Notes under the pieces: model-generated
What the model was told of the DNA's origin: nothing
The model's input: the letters and a program-made list of their open reading frames with translations, nothing else
The model's database searches: none
DNA from: Verrucomicrobium sp.
GTDB lineage: Bacteria; Verrucomicrobiota; Verrucomicrobiia; Methylacidiphilales; UBA1321
Reading direction: 5' to 3'
DNA length: 64,000 bases
Assembly: GCA_017849585.1 (NCBI GenBank)
Contig: JAFIGT010000017.1
Coordinates: forward strand, 179,276 to 243,275
Shown here: positions 1-9,454 of the stretch, piece after piece
Position numbering within the stretch: the stretch's first letter is position 1
How the letters are laid out: every line of letters begins with the position of its first letter
Program-made: the position numbers and the translations under genes

Positions 1-896
1 TGCCAGAGGGCGATGTTCTCCATCGCGGCGACGGAATTGCCGCGCAGGATGCGGGCGAGACCGCTGAGCTTTTCGCCCGTGATCGGGTTGCGCTTGTGCG
101 GCATGGCGCTGCTGCCCTTTTGACCCTTGGCAAAGAATTCTTCGACTTCCAACACTTCGGTGCGTTGGAGGTGACGGAATTCCGTGGCCCAACGGTCAAT
201 GCTGGAACCGATGATGGCGAGGGTGGCCATGAATTGCGCATGGCGGTCGCGCTGCACGACCTGCGTGGAGAGCGGATCGACGCCGAGGCCGAGGTGCTTG
301 CACACGTATTGTTCGACGCGCGGATCGAGGTGCGCGTTCGTGCCGACGGCGCCGGACAATTTACCGACGTTGATTTCCTGGCGCGATTGCTCGAGGCGCG
401 TGACGGCGCGGCGGAATTCGTCGTACATGAGGGCGAGCTTCAGACCGTAGCTGATCGGCTCGGCGTGAATGCCGTGCGAGCGGCCAATCATGGGGACGAA
501 TTGGTACTGCTTGGCTTTCTTGCCGATGACCTTGAGCAACGCCTTGAGGTCGGCGAGGAGGAGATCCGCGCTGGCGCGCAATTGCAGTGCGAGCGTGGTG
601 TCGAGCAAGTCAGAGGAGGTTAACCCGCGGTGAATGAAACGGCCCGAGGGTCCGACGTGGACGGCGACTTCTTCGAGGAAGGCGAGCACGTCGTGTTGCG
701 TGCGCTTTTCGTTTTCGTTGACGTTAGCGATGCGGAACTTGGCGCGCTGGCGGATAATCTTGGCATCCTTCTTGGGGATGATGCCGCAGAGGGCCATGCC
801 TTCGCAGGCGAGAATTTCAATTTCGAGCCAATGATTGAGTTTGGCTTCGTCGGTCCAAAGGGCGGCCATTTCCTGGCGCGAATAACGTGGGATCAT
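1..896 (-). CDS. purB: Adenylosuccinate lyase, C-terminus cut off
   Basis: Adenylosuccinate lyase cleaves fumarate from SAICAR and adenylosuccinate in purine synthesis, in the cytosol. The 298 visible residues begin at the ATG at 896 and open MIPRYSRQEMAALW, typical of the family. A TSSDLLDTT segment lies at about residues 93-101, and the fumarase/aspartase superfamily signature GSSAMPHKRNP at about 260-270. The C-terminal part is lost beyond base 1, so nothing can be said about the end of the gene. The next gene upstream (GH43, ending at 971) has the same orientation, 74 bases away, but there is no functional link. The assignment is secure. Confidence 0.95.
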   Translation of the reverse strand, partial: MIPRYSRQEMAALWTDEAKLNHWLEIEILACEGMALCGIIPKKDAKIIRQRAKFRIANVNENEKRTQHDVLAFLEEVAVHVGPSGRFIHRGLTSSDLLDTTLALQLRASADLLLADLKALLKVIGKKAKQYQFVPMIGRSHGIHAEPISYGLKLALMYDEFRRAVTRLEQSRQEINVGKLSGAVGTNAHLDPRVEQYVCKHLGLGVDPLSTQVVQRDRHAQFMATLAIIGSSIDRWATEFRHLQRTEVLEVEEFFAKGQKGSSAMPHKRNPITGEKLSGLARILRGNSVAAMENIALW

Positions 897-970
897 CCGG
901 GGACATTAGAGAGTCCCCGGCAAATACTCAAGAGCACTCGACGAGAAATGCGCGCCGTCCGCGTGCGGTG

Positions 971-2059
971 TCACGCGGGATCGAAAAAACCGAGATCCCA
1001 CGAATCCTGCCACGCGATGACGGGTTGATCCTCTCGGAACTGGATGGGCAACCAGACGTAGCGTCCGTCGATGGCATTTTCCGGACGCCAGCGGTCGGCG
1101 AGGAACACATAGGCATCCGGCTTTCCCGCGACGGGCAGCAAGTAAGTCGACTGCGATTCGAACGTGCTCTCTTTTTGCGCGTCCGTGCCGACGCAGGGAT
1201 TTCCCAGTTCCGCCCACGGCCCCCAGATTGTGCGGGCCTTGAACAAACGGGCCGGATTGGGTGTCCAACCGGTACAGCCGGAGGTGATGAGAAAGTAGAT
1301 GCCGCGGCGTTTCATCAGGGCCGGAGCTTCATTAAAGTGACCCGGGAAAAGCCGGACATATTCGCCCGTGGTATCGAGAAAATCATCACTCAGACGGGAC
1401 AGATGCAGAGTCCCATTATCCTCGGATGCGGCGAGATGATAGGCAGTGCCATCATCATCCACAAAGAGGGTCATGTCGCGCGACATCTGACCGTTTTCAA
1501 AATCACGGCGATAAAGTAAATCGGTTGGGTAATTCTGCACAGGACCGCCCGGCAGGACCAGCTCCTTGACGCAGGCGCGTTCGTCGGCATTGAGCGGTTG
1601 TTTGAATTGGGGGGCGACGTTCTGCGGCCAGTGCCTGGCATTCGGTCGCACGCTCTTGAGGTAAGTGTACGGACCTGTTGCGACATCCGCCACGGCGACG
1701 CCGCAACGCGCGCTCGAGTAACCCGCGCCGGCGATTTCGAGATGAAACCACATGACGAACTTGCCCGTGCGGGGGTTGTGTATGACCTTTGGCCGTTCGA
1801 GAATGCAACCCCGCGCGATTTCACTTAGCGGATCGTCCTCCACGGCAAGGGCGATGCCTTCATCCTTCCACGTGAGTAGGTCGGTGGAAGAGTAGGCATG
1901 CACGCCGACTTGGGCGAGATTGCCCGCCTCGCCCTCCACCTTGTGCTCACCAAACCAGTAGTAGACGCCGTCGTGGCGCACGATTCCACCACCGTGCGCA
2001 TTGATGGGAAGGCCGTTGGTATCGCGCCAGATTTCGCCGGGATGGAACGCGGGGGTCAT
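971..2059 (-). CDS. Glycoside hydrolase family 43-like protein
   Basis: A 362-residue protein resembling GH43 five-bladed beta-propeller glycosidases, which act on arabinan, xylan or galactan side chains. The N-terminus has the block NAHGGGIVRHDGVYYWFGE (about residues 18-36), a hallmark of the GH43 enzymes related to exo-beta-1,3-galactanases. Later segments (ERPKVIHN, TSGCTGW, LADRW) fit propeller blades. I see no signal peptide, so it may act inside the cell on imported oligosaccharides. I chose the ATG at 2059 because an upstream ATG (2086) would overlap the malic enzyme stop at 2064. Substrate cannot be read from sequence, and the catalytic base was not identified with certainty. Confidence 0.8.
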   Translation of the reverse strand: MTPAFHPGEIWRDTNGLPINAHGGGIVRHDGVYYWFGEHKVEGEAGNLAQVGVHAYSSTDLLTWKDEGIALAVEDDPLSEIARGCILERPKVIHNPRTGKFVMWFHLEIAGAGYSSARCGVAVADVATGPYTYLKSVRPNARHWPQNVAPQFKQPLNADERACVKELVLPGGPVQNYPTDLLYRRDFENGQMSRDMTLFVDDDGTAYHLAASEDNGTLHLSRLSDDFLDTTGEYVRLFPGHFNEAPALMKRRGIYFLITSGCTGWTPNPARLFKARTIWGPWAELGNPCVGTDAQKESTFESQSTYLLPVAGKPDAYVFLADRWRPENAIDGRYVWLPIQFREDQPVIAWQDSWDLGFFDPA

Positions 2060-2063
2060 GCAA

Positions 2064-3458
2064 TCAGGCCGGAACGCAGGCTTCAACCGCCGCGGTGACG
2101 CGCTTGACTACCTCGCGGTTGAACACGCTCGGCACGATGAACTCGGGGTTCAGTTCGCTGTCGGACACGCACGAGGCGATGGCTTTTGCGGCGGCGACTT
2201 TCATTTCCTCGGTGATCTGTTTCGCGCGGCGGTTGAGTGCTCCACGGAAAATGCCGGGGAAGGCGAGCACGTTATTGATTTGGTTCGGGTAATCACTGCG
2301 GCCCGTGGCCATGACGAACACCTTGCCCACGACTTCCTCCGGCATGATCTCCGGGTTCGGGTTGGCCATCGCGAACACAAGCGGGCGGGCTGCCATGTTG
2401 TCGATGTCCTCGGCGTGGATCAGGCCAGGGCCGGAGACGCCGATGAAAACATCCGCGCCTTTGAGGACTTCCTTGATCGAACCCGAGCGCTGATGCGGAT
2501 TCGTATTATTGGCGAGCCAGACCTTGCTATCGTTCAGATCGGTGCGGCCCTTGTGGATCGCTCCCTTGCGGTCGCACAGCGTGATGTCGGTGGCTCCGGC
2601 GGATTGCAAAATCTTACAGATCGCGACACCTGCAGCCCCCGCTCCAGCCATCACGATGCGCAGCGCGGCAATCGAGCCGCCGCGCAATTTCACGGCATTG
2701 TAGAGAGCCGCGAGCGTCACCACGGCCGTGCCGTGCTGGTCATCGTGGAATACCGGAATGTCGAGCCGGGCCTTGAGCGCCTCCTCGATTTCAAAACAAC
2801 GCGGGGCCGAGATGTCTTCGAGGTTAATGCCGCCGAAACCGGGGGCGAGGTACGCCACCGCTTCGATGATCTGCTGCGGGTCCTTCGTGTTCAGGCAAAT
2901 CGGGTAGGCGTCGATGCCGGCCATTTCCTTGAAGAGCATCGCCTTGCCTTCCATCACGGGCATGGCCGCTTCCGGACCGATATCACCGAGTCCGAGCACG
3001 GCGGTGCCATCGCTGACAACGGCGACCGAGTTACCCTTGATCGTCAAATCATAGGCGCGGGCGGGATTCGCATGCACCATCTCGCACACACGCGCCACAC
3101 CGGGCGTATAGGCAAGCGAAAGCGCATCGCGCGAATCGAGCGGAATTTTATTTTGGATCGAAATTTTGCCACCACGATGCAGGTCCACCACGCGGTCATG
3201 TACATTGCCGATTTCCACGCCCTCGATTTGCTGGAGAGCCTTGACGATTTCGAGTTCGTGCGCTTCGTTGCGCGCCCGGATGCCGACATCGCGCGTAATC
3301 GTGTGACGGTTCGACGTCACGATTACCACGGCATCGAGATCGCCGCCGGCATCGCTGATTTTTTGCGCAATGCGCACAAAAGCGCCAATGCGATTGGCAT
3401 AGGTTAGACGGACACAAAAGGCATAGGAAATCGAGGTGGATTCAACAACCGTGCTCAT
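2064..3458 (-). CDS. NAD(P)-dependent malic enzyme with N-terminal ACT domain
   Basis: This 464-residue enzyme should convert malate to pyruvate and CO2 with NAD(P) reduction. Residues about 9-85 form an ACT domain, a small-molecule binding fold that suggests allosteric control. The malic enzyme core follows, with [11 protein letters not shown] (catalytic Tyr, about 114-124), a [14 protein letters not shown] block with the catalytic Lys, the metal-binding NLEDI and HDDQHGTA motifs, and an NAD(P) Rossmann motif AGAGAAG near 273-279. It lacks the C-terminal phosphotransacetylase-like domain of MaeB-type enzymes. An AT-rich 190-base leader lies upstream (3459-3649). The family is secure; the cofactor preference is not determined. 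Confidence 0.93.
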   Translation of the reverse strand: MSTVVESTSISYAFCVRLTYANRIGAFVRIAQKISDAGGDLDAVVIVTSNRHTITRDVGIRARNEAHELEIVKALQQIEGVEIGNVHDRVVDLHRGGKISIQNKIPLDSRDALSLAYTPGVARVCEMVHANPARAYDLTIKGNSVAVVSDGTAVLGLGDIGPEAAMPVMEGKAMLFKEMAGIDAYPICLNTKDPQQIIEAVAYLAPGFGGINLEDISAPRCFEIEEALKARLDIPVFHDDQHGTAVVTLAALYNAVKLRGGSIAALRIVMAGAGAAGVAICKILQSAGATDITLCDRKGAIHKGRTDLNDSKVWLANNTNPHQRSGSIKEVLKGADVFIGVSGPGLIHAEDIDNMAARPLVFAMANPNPEIMPEEVVGKVFVMATGRSDYPNQINNVLAFPGIFRGALNRRAKQITEEMKVAAAKAIASCVSDSELNPEFIVPSVFNREVVKRVTAAVEACVPA

Positions 3459-3649
3459 AAGTATTATTTATGATGCATTTACTGATATATAAGTAAAGAT
3501 TACAAAGTGAAAATTGGATAAATTGTTAATTGGAAAAGGGATAAGTATAGAAAGCCTGCCAACGCGGAGTATCGTTTGTGCGAATGTCGAAATTGTCCTG
3601 ACCTCGTCCAAAATGTGCTAAATCCTGCGGATGGCCGTCAGCACTACGT
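3459..3649. other. AT-rich intergenic region upstream of the malic enzyme gene
   Basis: This 191-base stretch is clearly more AT-rich than its neighbours, especially 3465-3560. It holds the upstream region of the malic enzyme gene and the 3' end of the histidine kinase transcript. I see no confident -35/-10 pair and no stem with a T-run. Confidence 0.4.
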
Positions 3650-5527
3650 TCACGCTTTCGCCATTAAACGGTTCAAAATGGACACCACTTTTTCGCAAGT
3701 GAATGGCTTGGCGAGTGCGCTGCGAAAGCCCAATTCCTGCCAGTCGGCCATCACTCCGGAGTGACTATAACCACTCATGATGACAGCGCAGACATTGGGG
3801 TCGGCGCGGCGCAGGAGTTCGAGCGCTTCCGCGCCCCCTTTGCCTCCGGAGATGGTGGCGTCGATGAGCACTACATCGAAGCGTTTTCCCGCGCGTAGCG
3901 CTTTGCGATATTGCGTGAATCCGGTTTCGCCCTTGTCGGCGAGTGTGACTTGGTATCCGCTCAAGCTGAGCATCTCGGAAAGGGCATGGCGCAGACTCAA
4001 GTCATCTTCGATGATCAGGATGCGCCCGTCGCCGCTGGTCTTAATGGAGTTGCGGGTCTTCTCGTTGGCGGGGGCTGCCATCTCGGTCGCGGTTGGCAGC
4101 AGAATGGTAAATGTGGTGCCTTTACCCAATTCGGAGGCGACCGTGATGGAACCGCCATGACGTCGCACTGTGGAAAAGCAGGTGGCGAGTCCGATGCCCG
4201 AGCCGGATGGCTTTGTCGTGAAGTAGGGATCGAAAATGCGACCCATATTTTCCCGGGAAATGCCGCAGCCTTCGTCACGGACTTCGAGTTTGAGATAAGA
4301 GCCGGGGGAAAGCAGGGGGGCGTCGCCGGACTGTACTTGAACGGGGGAGAGGCTTATGTAGAGAGAGCCACCCTTGGGCGTGGCATCGCGGGCATTGATC
4401 ACGAGATGATCGATGACTTGGGTCAATTGTCCCTGATCGCCCAGGACTGGTGGCAGTCCGGGAGCAAATTCGAACACCGGCTTCAGATTGGAACCGGTCA
4501 ACGAAAGCGCGAGAGCGGAGCGGATCACTTCCTCCAAATTCAGCCGTGTGAGCACCGGGTCGCCGCCTTTGGCGAAGGTAAGCAGTCGCTTGGAAAGATC
4601 GCTGGCGCGGACGACATTGCGCAAGGCATCGCTGATGCGCTCCTGGTCTACCGCGCCGCGGCTGGCTTGCAGGCGGATCAATTCCAGGTTGAGGCTGATG
4701 CACATCATGATGTTATTCAGATCGTGCGCGATGCCGCCCGCCAACACGCCCAGCGCTTCCAGTTTGGCGGCATTGAGGTGTTCCTCATGCTGCAAACGCG
4801 GGGCGGTGATATCACGACTTTCAAAGATCAGGTAAGTCACCGTCCCTTGCGCGTCGCATTGGGGCTTGATTGAAATATCGAGCGTGACGATCTGTCCGTG
4901 CCGGTTTCGCACCTCGTCATTGAAGCGGACGAATTCACCGCGTTGGGCGCGGGCCATGTAATTTTTTAATTTTTGCTGACTGGCGATACTATGCTTTCGC
5001 GCCGGGTTTTCCCAGAGCGGCCTGCCCACCAGTTCTTCACGCGGTACCCCGCAAAATTCCAGTGCAGCCTGGTTGACTTCCAGCACGACGCCCTCGGGGC
5101 TGAGCAAGCCGATGAACTGGAAGGTGGCGTTGAAGATGGCGTGGAATCGCTCCTCGGCTTCCTTGCGTTCGGTGATGTCGCGGCCTACGGATTGAATTTC
5201 AACGAGTGCGCCGTCCGGGCCAAAAAAACCACGGTTGGTAAATTGAGCCCAACGGATGCGCCCGTCATCCAGAACGACGCGGTTCTCGATCATGACTACG
5301 GGATTCTCGGGAGTGAGGGCGGACAGCTCCTGCTGGATCCGCGGGACATCGTCCGGGTAGGCGCGAGGTTGCCAGGTGCGGCCGATCAAGTCCTCGGCGC
5401 TGAGGCCAAAGTAACGGCAATAGACCTCATTGACGTAAAGAAAGGTGCCATCGGCTTTGAGGCGGCTGATGAACTCGGTCTGATCTTTCAAGATCGACCG
5501 CTGAAGGTCCTTGGATGGGGAAGGCAT
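3650..5527 (-). CDS. PAS-PAS hybrid histidine kinase with C-terminal receiver
   Basis: A 625-residue cytosolic hybrid sensor kinase with no membrane segment. Two PAS domains (about 15-118 and 125-242, each ending in a 'RDIT' motif) precede the dimerisation domain with H-box GGIAHDLNN (phosphorylatable His268). The ATPase domain shows the N-box VINARDA, G1 DEGCGI, the F-box FDPYFTT and G2 GSGIGLA. A receiver domain fills about 500-625 with acidic IEDD, phospho-Asp556 (VLIDATI) and a Lys near AKPF. The H-box type matches the family of hybrid kinases that often regulate in trans. It appears monocistronic; its output partner is unknown. Confidence 0.9.
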   Translation of the reverse strand: MPSPSKDLQRSILKDQTEFISRLKADGTFLYVNEVYCRYFGLSAEDLIGRTWQPRAYPDDVPRIQQELSALTPENPVVMIENRVVLDDGRIRWAQFTNRGFFGPDGALVEIQSVGRDITERKEAEERFHAIFNATFQFIGLLSPEGVVLEVNQAALEFCGVPREELVGRPLWENPARKHSIASQQKLKNYMARAQRGEFVRFNDEVRNRHGQIVTLDISIKPQCDAQGTVTYLIFESRDITAPRLQHEEHLNAAKLEALGVLAGGIAHDLNNIMMCISLNLELIRLQASRGAVDQERISDALRNVVRASDLSKRLLTFAKGGDPVLTRLNLEEVIRSALALSLTGSNLKPVFEFAPGLPPVLGDQGQLTQVIDHLVINARDATPKGGSLYISLSPVQVQSGDAPLLSPGSYLKLEVRDEGCGISRENMGRIFDPYFTTKPSGSGIGLATCFSTVRRHGGSITVASELGKGTTFTILLPTATEMAAPANEKTRNSIKTSGDGRILIIEDDLSLRHALSEMLSLSGYQVTLADKGETGFTQYRKALRAGKRFDVVLIDATISGGKGGAEALELLRRADPNVCAVIMSGYSHSGVMADWQELGFRSALAKPFTCEKVVSILNRLMAKA

Positions 5528-5533
5528 AGAGAA

Positions 5534-5550
5534 GGTCCGTAGCGCGGACC
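5534..5550. repeat. Short inverted repeat between two minus-strand genes
   Basis: GGTCCG-TAGCG-CGGACC is a perfect 6-bp stem with a 5-nt loop in the 30-base gap between the secreted-protein gene and the kinase gene. There is no T-run, so it is more likely a structural or REP-like element than an intrinsic terminator. Confidence 0.35.
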
Positions 5551-5557
5551 CTGCAGG

Positions 5558-6544
5558 CTAAAATTCGTTCGGATCCGGGATCGTGCGATTTGGGGGGATG
5601 GAGTTTTTCAGCGTGCTCGCCTTGGGTCGGGTGTCAACAACCGGTGGCGGTGTGATCTTGGGTTCCGGCGCTTTGGCGCGTACCTGATTCTTGTCGTAAA
5701 AATCCTGCATGTTGGGTGCCTGCTGGGGCAGAAGAGCCGCGCGCTCGCGCTCCTTCACGTTCGCCAGCCAATCGTCCACGGAGAGGCGGGAAGTCGGGCT
5801 CGGAGTCCGTTCAAGTTTGACTGAGGCCAGAGGATCGATGATCGGTGAACGGATCTTGGTGGCATCACTTGCGGCGGTTAGCGGATCGTCCGGCACGAAT
5901 GTGGGCTTGTGATTCACCCCGTCGATACTGAGGGGATCGATGGGCTCGCTCGCTTGCTTCATGGCATCCATGCCGCTCAGAGTATAGCGCGAGTAGACAC
6001 CTAGACCGGAATTGAAGGGCGAGGAAAATGTGGTGCTGGCCGTGGGATCGGTTTTATCATTCTTCTTTTTATCGGCCGTCTCTGAGGCTTTAGCGGGCTT
6101 GAGCGGATCTTCCGCAAACTCCTTTTTTCTCGGATCGTTCTCGGCTTTTTCCCGCTCGTCCATCAGCTTTTGTTGCTCCTCAATTCCTTTGAGCAGCCAG
6201 TCGGCATCCTTGTTTTTGACATTGGCATCGATCCGCCGGACAGGGCGTGGCTGCTGCGGTTGTTGCGGCTGTAGTACTTCAGGAGGTGGGGCGTCGAAAA
6301 TGGGATTTTGCAAGGGGTTGATATCGAGTACGCGGGAAATGTCGGCCTCCTTTTTACCGGTGATAACGGCGGCGGGTCCTGAGGCGGGAGCAGGATTGGT
6401 GGGGGTGGGAGTGACACCGAAAGCCTTTGAGGCTTCGAGGCGCGAAACGGTCTCAGCTGGGATGGAATTATCCTGCGCTCCGAGGGAAAACGCGAGAAAG
6501 GGCGTTGTCACCAGAGCGAGAAGAAGCGATGGATTCGCCTTCAT
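5558..6544 (-). CDS. Secreted proline-rich protein of unknown function
   Basis: I do not recognise this 328-residue protein. It begins with a signal peptide (MKANPSLLLALVTTPFLAF, cleavage probably after about residue 23). The mature part is low in hydrophobic segments and rich in Pro, Asp, Lys and Glu. Residues about 90-175 are highly charged and probably coiled or disordered (the KNKDADWLLKGIEEQ stretch, then many Lys/Asp). The C-terminal half has repeated 'DPL' motifs (EPIDPLSID, VPDDPLTA, IIDPLASV). It ends in DPNEF. It is probably exported to the periplasm. Nothing in the neighbourhood suggests a role. Confidence 0.75.
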   Translation of the reverse strand: MKANPSLLLALVTTPFLAFSLGAQDNSIPAETVSRLEASKAFGVTPTPTNPAPASGPAAVITGKKEADISRVLDINPLQNPIFDAPPPEVLQPQQPQQPRPVRRIDANVKNKDADWLLKGIEEQQKLMDEREKAENDPRKKEFAEDPLKPAKASETADKKKNDKTDPTASTTFSSPFNSGLGVYSRYTLSGMDAMKQASEPIDPLSIDGVNHKPTFVPDDPLTAASDATKIRSPIIDPLASVKLERTPSPTSRLSVDDWLANVKERERAALLPQQAPNMQDFYDKNQVRAKAPEPKITPPPVVDTRPKASTLKNSIPPNRTIPDPNEF

Positions 6545-6672
6545 AATGTCAATTTAGAGGGGGAATGAGAGGGCGTCAATGCTGCAGCCGTCGACATTTC
6601 AGAGGGGTTTCCCTCTCAAATTCTCTAAAAAAAAGATTTACCAGAGGGAAACGAACGGCTAGCACCAACTTC

Positions 6673-6948
6673 ATGGCAACTAAAAAGAAATCCGCCCGTA
6701 AGCCGAATGCAGCGTTCCTGAAACCGGTCCAACCCGACGAAGATCTCGCCGTGATTGTCGGTTCCAAGCCGCTGCCTCGGACTGAACTGACGAAAAAGAT
6801 CTGGGCCTACATCAAAAAGAACGGGCTCCAGGACAAGAAGAACAAGCGCAACATCAATGCCGACGACAACCTGAAGGTTCTCTTCAAGGGTAAGAAGCAG
6901 GTCTCGATGTTCGAATTGACGAAGATTGTCAGCAATCACGTCAGCTAG
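6673..6948 (+). CDS. Stand-alone SWIB/MDM2-domain protein
   Basis: A 91-residue basic protein made of a Lys-rich N-terminal tail (MATKKKSARKPNAAFLKP) and one SWIB/MDM2 fold (about 20-91; LPRTELTKKIWAYIKKNGLQD and VSMFELTKIVSNHVS are characteristic). SWIB domains are best known in eukaryotic chromatin remodelling subunits, but stand-alone versions occur in Chlamydiae and other PVC bacteria, where a DNA or topoisomerase link has been proposed. I chose the ATG at 6673 because the domain alignment begins there; the open frame upstream to 6565 has no family-like sequence. A strong terminator follows at 6966. Confidence 0.88.
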   Translation: MATKKKSARKPNAAFLKPVQPDEDLAVIVGSKPLPRTELTKKIWAYIKKNGLQDKKNKRNINADDNLKVLFKGKKQVSMFELTKIVSNHVS

Positions 6949-6965
6949 TTCTGATTCGATTCATT

Positions 6966-7017
6966 AACACCCTGTCTCGCTGTCGTGATGACAACCGGGA
7001 CAGGGTGTTTTTCTTTT
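6966..7017 (+). terminator. Rho-independent terminator after the SWIB gene
   Basis: A perfect 11-bp inverted repeat, AACACCCTGTC (6966-6976) and GACAGGGTGTT (6999-7009), is followed directly by a T-rich tract (TTTTCTTTTT). It lies 17 bases past the SWIB stop codon. Confidence 0.88.
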
Positions 7018-7077
7018 TAGCGGCATCGCCGCTCTACGCTCTCGTTCTGGGGGCCCGTCTGGCAAACATCGCGCGGC

Positions 7078-8310
7078 TCAGACAATTTCCAGCACATCAT
7101 CCTCATCCGCGGTGGACTCGTCGAGTTCACTGACCGCATCCATGAGCAAGCCCATCGGATCGGAGCCGGGGATGCTGGTTTCCGTCGCGGCAATCTCGTA
7201 GCTGAAGAGGAAGTTGCCCTTTTCGATCGCAAGCAACTCCCGCAGCGCGGGACGCCCGCTCTGGCCATTGGCGAGCGCGTGGACGATCAGACCCTTGTCG
7301 AGGTAGATCACGCCGCTGCGGCCATCCTGCTGCACGAGGGTGAGCTCTCCGGTCTTGCGGCTCTGCACGAGCATCTGGGCGAGATCGATCACCGAGAACT
7401 CGCCGAGGTCGCCGCTGAAATTGCGCTGTGAGGCATCCATCTTCTGCAACGCATCGGTGAGGCGCAGGATGGAGATGATGATTTGCTTCGTCGCGTGATC
7501 GACTTCGCATGAGACCTCGCAGCCCACGTTTTGGCCGTCGTTCTTGATGAGGTTCAGGAAATAGGTAAAGCGGCGGTCGGCGAATTCCGCGCGCATCTTC
7601 TTGAAATCCTCCAGCATCGTCACGATGCCACCCGCAAAGAGCGTTTCCGTGTTCGTGTTCTGCTCACTGAGCGCATCGGGGGCGTGACCGCTGATCTTGA
7701 TGAAACGCGCGTTGGCCTTGAGGAAGCGGTGCATGTCGTCGAAAACCACGATGGGAATCGAGCAGTTTTCGAAGAACGATTTGAACTGCGACTGGCTTTT
7801 GTCGAGGCTCATATGGGCCTCGAACAACTCCTGGTTCTTTTGCGCGAGCGCGGCCTGTTGCTTTTGCAGCGAGCGGTTCTGCTCGAGAATGGTCTCCATC
7901 TGGCGGACGATGAGCCGCTTCACCGAAGCGAGTCCGAGGAAGGCCCCTTGGTCGTGGACGATGATATCGTCGTAAAACTGGTTGCTGTGCTGCCGCTCGT
8001 TGAGCAGGTGCGTGACGAGTTCCGGGACAGATGTGGCCGCGTCGACCATAAGTGGGCTTTCCGTCATCACCTTGAGGATCGGCTTGTCCGCGAGGACGGA
8101 GAAGCCATATTTGTTGGAGGCGATGCGGGCGTTGAGATTCTCCCGGCCCACGAGTCCGGCGATACCGTTGGGGTCGAACACAGCGGCAAATTCGCTGAAT
8201 GGATGTTCCTTGAACCACGCCACCAGATCGCGCACGAGCATGCTCTCCTCCAAACAGGCGTTGGAGTTGATCAGATCGCGGACGGTAAAGGTGGTGGTCG
8301 TGGGGGCCAT
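7078..8310 (-). CDS. CBS pair-PAS-DUF4388 (PATAN-like) signalling protein
   Basis: A 410-residue soluble protein. Residues about 8-135 look like a pair of CBS domains (LVRDLVAWFKEHPF..., PILKVMTESPLMVD...), which often bind adenine nucleotides. A coiled coil (136-172) leads to a PAS domain (about 173-290). Residues about 298-382 form a DUF4388/PATAN domain (FSGDLGEFSVIDLAQMLVQS, then SGVIYLDKGLIVHALANGQ). DUF4388 proteins occur with response regulators and small GTPases in motility and signalling. The C-terminus is acidic. It lies just after pstB and a 55-residue ORF on the same strand, so it may be co-transcribed with the phosphate genes. Its function is not known. Confidence 0.85.
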   Translation of the reverse strand: MAPTTTTFTVRDLINSNACLEESMLVRDLVAWFKEHPFSEFAAVFDPNGIAGLVGRENLNARIASNKYGFSVLADKPILKVMTESPLMVDAATSVPELVTHLLNERQHSNQFYDDIIVHDQGAFLGLASVKRLIVRQMETILEQNRSLQKQQAALAQKNQELFEAHMSLDKSQSQFKSFFENCSIPIVVFDDMHRFLKANARFIKISGHAPDALSEQNTNTETLFAGGIVTMLEDFKKMRAEFADRRFTYFLNLIKNDGQNVGCEVSCEVDHATKQIIISILRLTDALQKMDASQRNFSGDLGEFSVIDLAQMLVQSRKTGELTLVQQDGRSGVIYLDKGLIVHALANGQSGRPALRELLAIEKGNFLFSYEIAATETSIPGSDPMGLLMDAVSELDESTADEDDVLEIV

Positions 8311-8316
8311 CGAGCG

Positions 8317-8484
8317 TTAGTTGTCGAATGAGATTTTGGGCCGGGAGTCGTCCGAGGCGGGACGCATCCGGCGGCGTTTTTTCTTCAAGGCATCGATCTC
8401 TGAAGCCAGTCGCATGGTGATTTGCCAGCGATAGAGGGCGACACTGCGGTGGGTGCGTTGGTGCTTTTTCAGGGGTTTGATCAT
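8317..8484 (-). CDS. Possible small basic protein between pstB and the CBS-PAS gene
   Basis: A 55-codon frame runs from the ATG at 8484 to the TAA at 8317-8319, in the 220-base gap between pstB and the CBS-PAS gene on the same strand. The product is very basic (MIKPLKKHQRTHRSVAL at the start, a KKKRRRMR cluster in the middle). It stops six bases before the next start codon, which would favour translational coupling. No clear Shine-Dalgarno sequence is visible, and I recognise no family. It may be a real small protein or a spacer; phoU, expected here in many pst operons, is absent. Confidence 0.45.
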   Translation of the reverse strand: MIKPLKKHQRTHRSVALYRWQITMRLASEIDALKKKRRRMRPASDDSRPKISFDN

Positions 8485-8530
8485 ATCAGTTTATTGTTTG
8501 AGAAAGAGAGGTGCCATGGCGGCGCGCTGG

Positions 8531-9433
8531 TTAGCCGAATCGACCGTTGATGTACGCCTCCGTGGCTTCCGCCGCGGGCTGGCCGAAGATGTTTTCCGTC
8601 GCGTCGAATTCGATGAGCTGGCCCATGTAAAAGAACGCCGTGTAATCCGAGCACCGGCCCGCCTGCTGCAGATTGTGTGTGACGATCACGATGGTGTAAT
8701 CCTCCTTGAGCTGGAGAATCAACTCCTCGATCTTCGCGGTCGCGATCGGATCGAGCGCCGAGGCGGGTTCATCCATGAGCAACACCTGTGGCTTGATCGC
8801 GATGGCGCGCGCGATGCAGAGGCGTTGCTGCTGGCCGCCTGAGAGAGTTACGGCGTTTTGGTTCAGCCGATCCTTCACCTCGTCCCAGAGACCGACCTTG
8901 CGCAGCGCGAGTTCAACTTGATCGTGAATCGTTTCCGCGCGGCCCATCTTGTGCAGGCGCAGTCCGAACGCGACATTGTCGTAGATGCTTTGCGGGAACG
9001 GATTCGAGCGCTGGAACACCATACCGATGTAACGGCGCAGGCGAATCGGGTTGATCTCGCGTGCGTAGATGTCTTGGTTTTGAAACAGCACACGGCCCGA
9101 GGTGCGGGCATTCGGGATGAAATCGTTCATGCGGTTCAGGCAGCGCAGGAAGGTCGATTTGCCGCATCCGGATGGTCCGATGAGTGCGGTGACCCGGTAG
9201 CGCGGAATATCGAGCGTGACGTGCTGCACGGCGGCGACGTTGCCATAGAGTAAACTCAGGTCTTGCACCTGGATGATGGGAGCCACGGCGACGGGTTCAG
9301 CGGCGGGCTCGGGGTCGAGCGATTCCACCTGATGGCTGATCGGCGCGGAGACGTTCACTGCCGGGGTGATGCCGGACGGTGCGGCGATGCGGACGCGGGG
9401 AGGATGGGCGATGGTGGGGAGAGCGTTGGTCAT
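8531..9433 (-). CDS. pstB: Phosphate ABC transporter ATP-binding protein
   Basis: PstB powers high-affinity phosphate import at the inner face of the cytoplasmic membrane. The 300 residues contain Walker [10 protein letters not shown] (86-94), Q-loop VFQRSNPFP, the ABC signature [14 protein letters not shown] and Walker [13 protein letters not shown], all PstB-specific in context. The enzyme core starts near residue 52 ([12 protein letters not shown]); the first 50 residues are a Pro/Ala-rich extension not usual for PstB, so a shorter start is possible. It is the last transporter gene of pstS-pstC-pstA-pstB, 21 bases after pstA. Confidence 0.95.
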   Translation of the reverse strand: MTNALPTIAHPPRVRIAAPSGITPAVNVSAPISHQVESLDPEPAAEPVAVAPIIQVQDLSLLYGNVAAVQHVTLDIPRYRVTALIGPSGCGKSTFLRCLNRMNDFIPNARTSGRVLFQNQDIYAREINPIRLRRYIGMVFQRSNPFPQSIYDNVAFGLRLHKMGRAETIHDQVELALRKVGLWDEVKDRLNQNAVTLSGGQQQRLCIARAIAIKPQVLLMDEPASALDPIATAKIEELILQLKEDYTIVIVTHNLQQAGRCSDYTAFFYMGQLIEFDATENIFGQPAAEATEAYINGRFG

Positions 9434-9454
9434 GGGGGTGTCTTTCTTCAGGGG

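Noticed and set aside
2001..3407. Long plus-strand frame (468 codons) opposite the malic enzyme
   Set aside because: The minus-strand frame has all malic enzyme motifs; the plus frame has His/Arg/Asp-rich composition typical of antisense to GC-rich genes.
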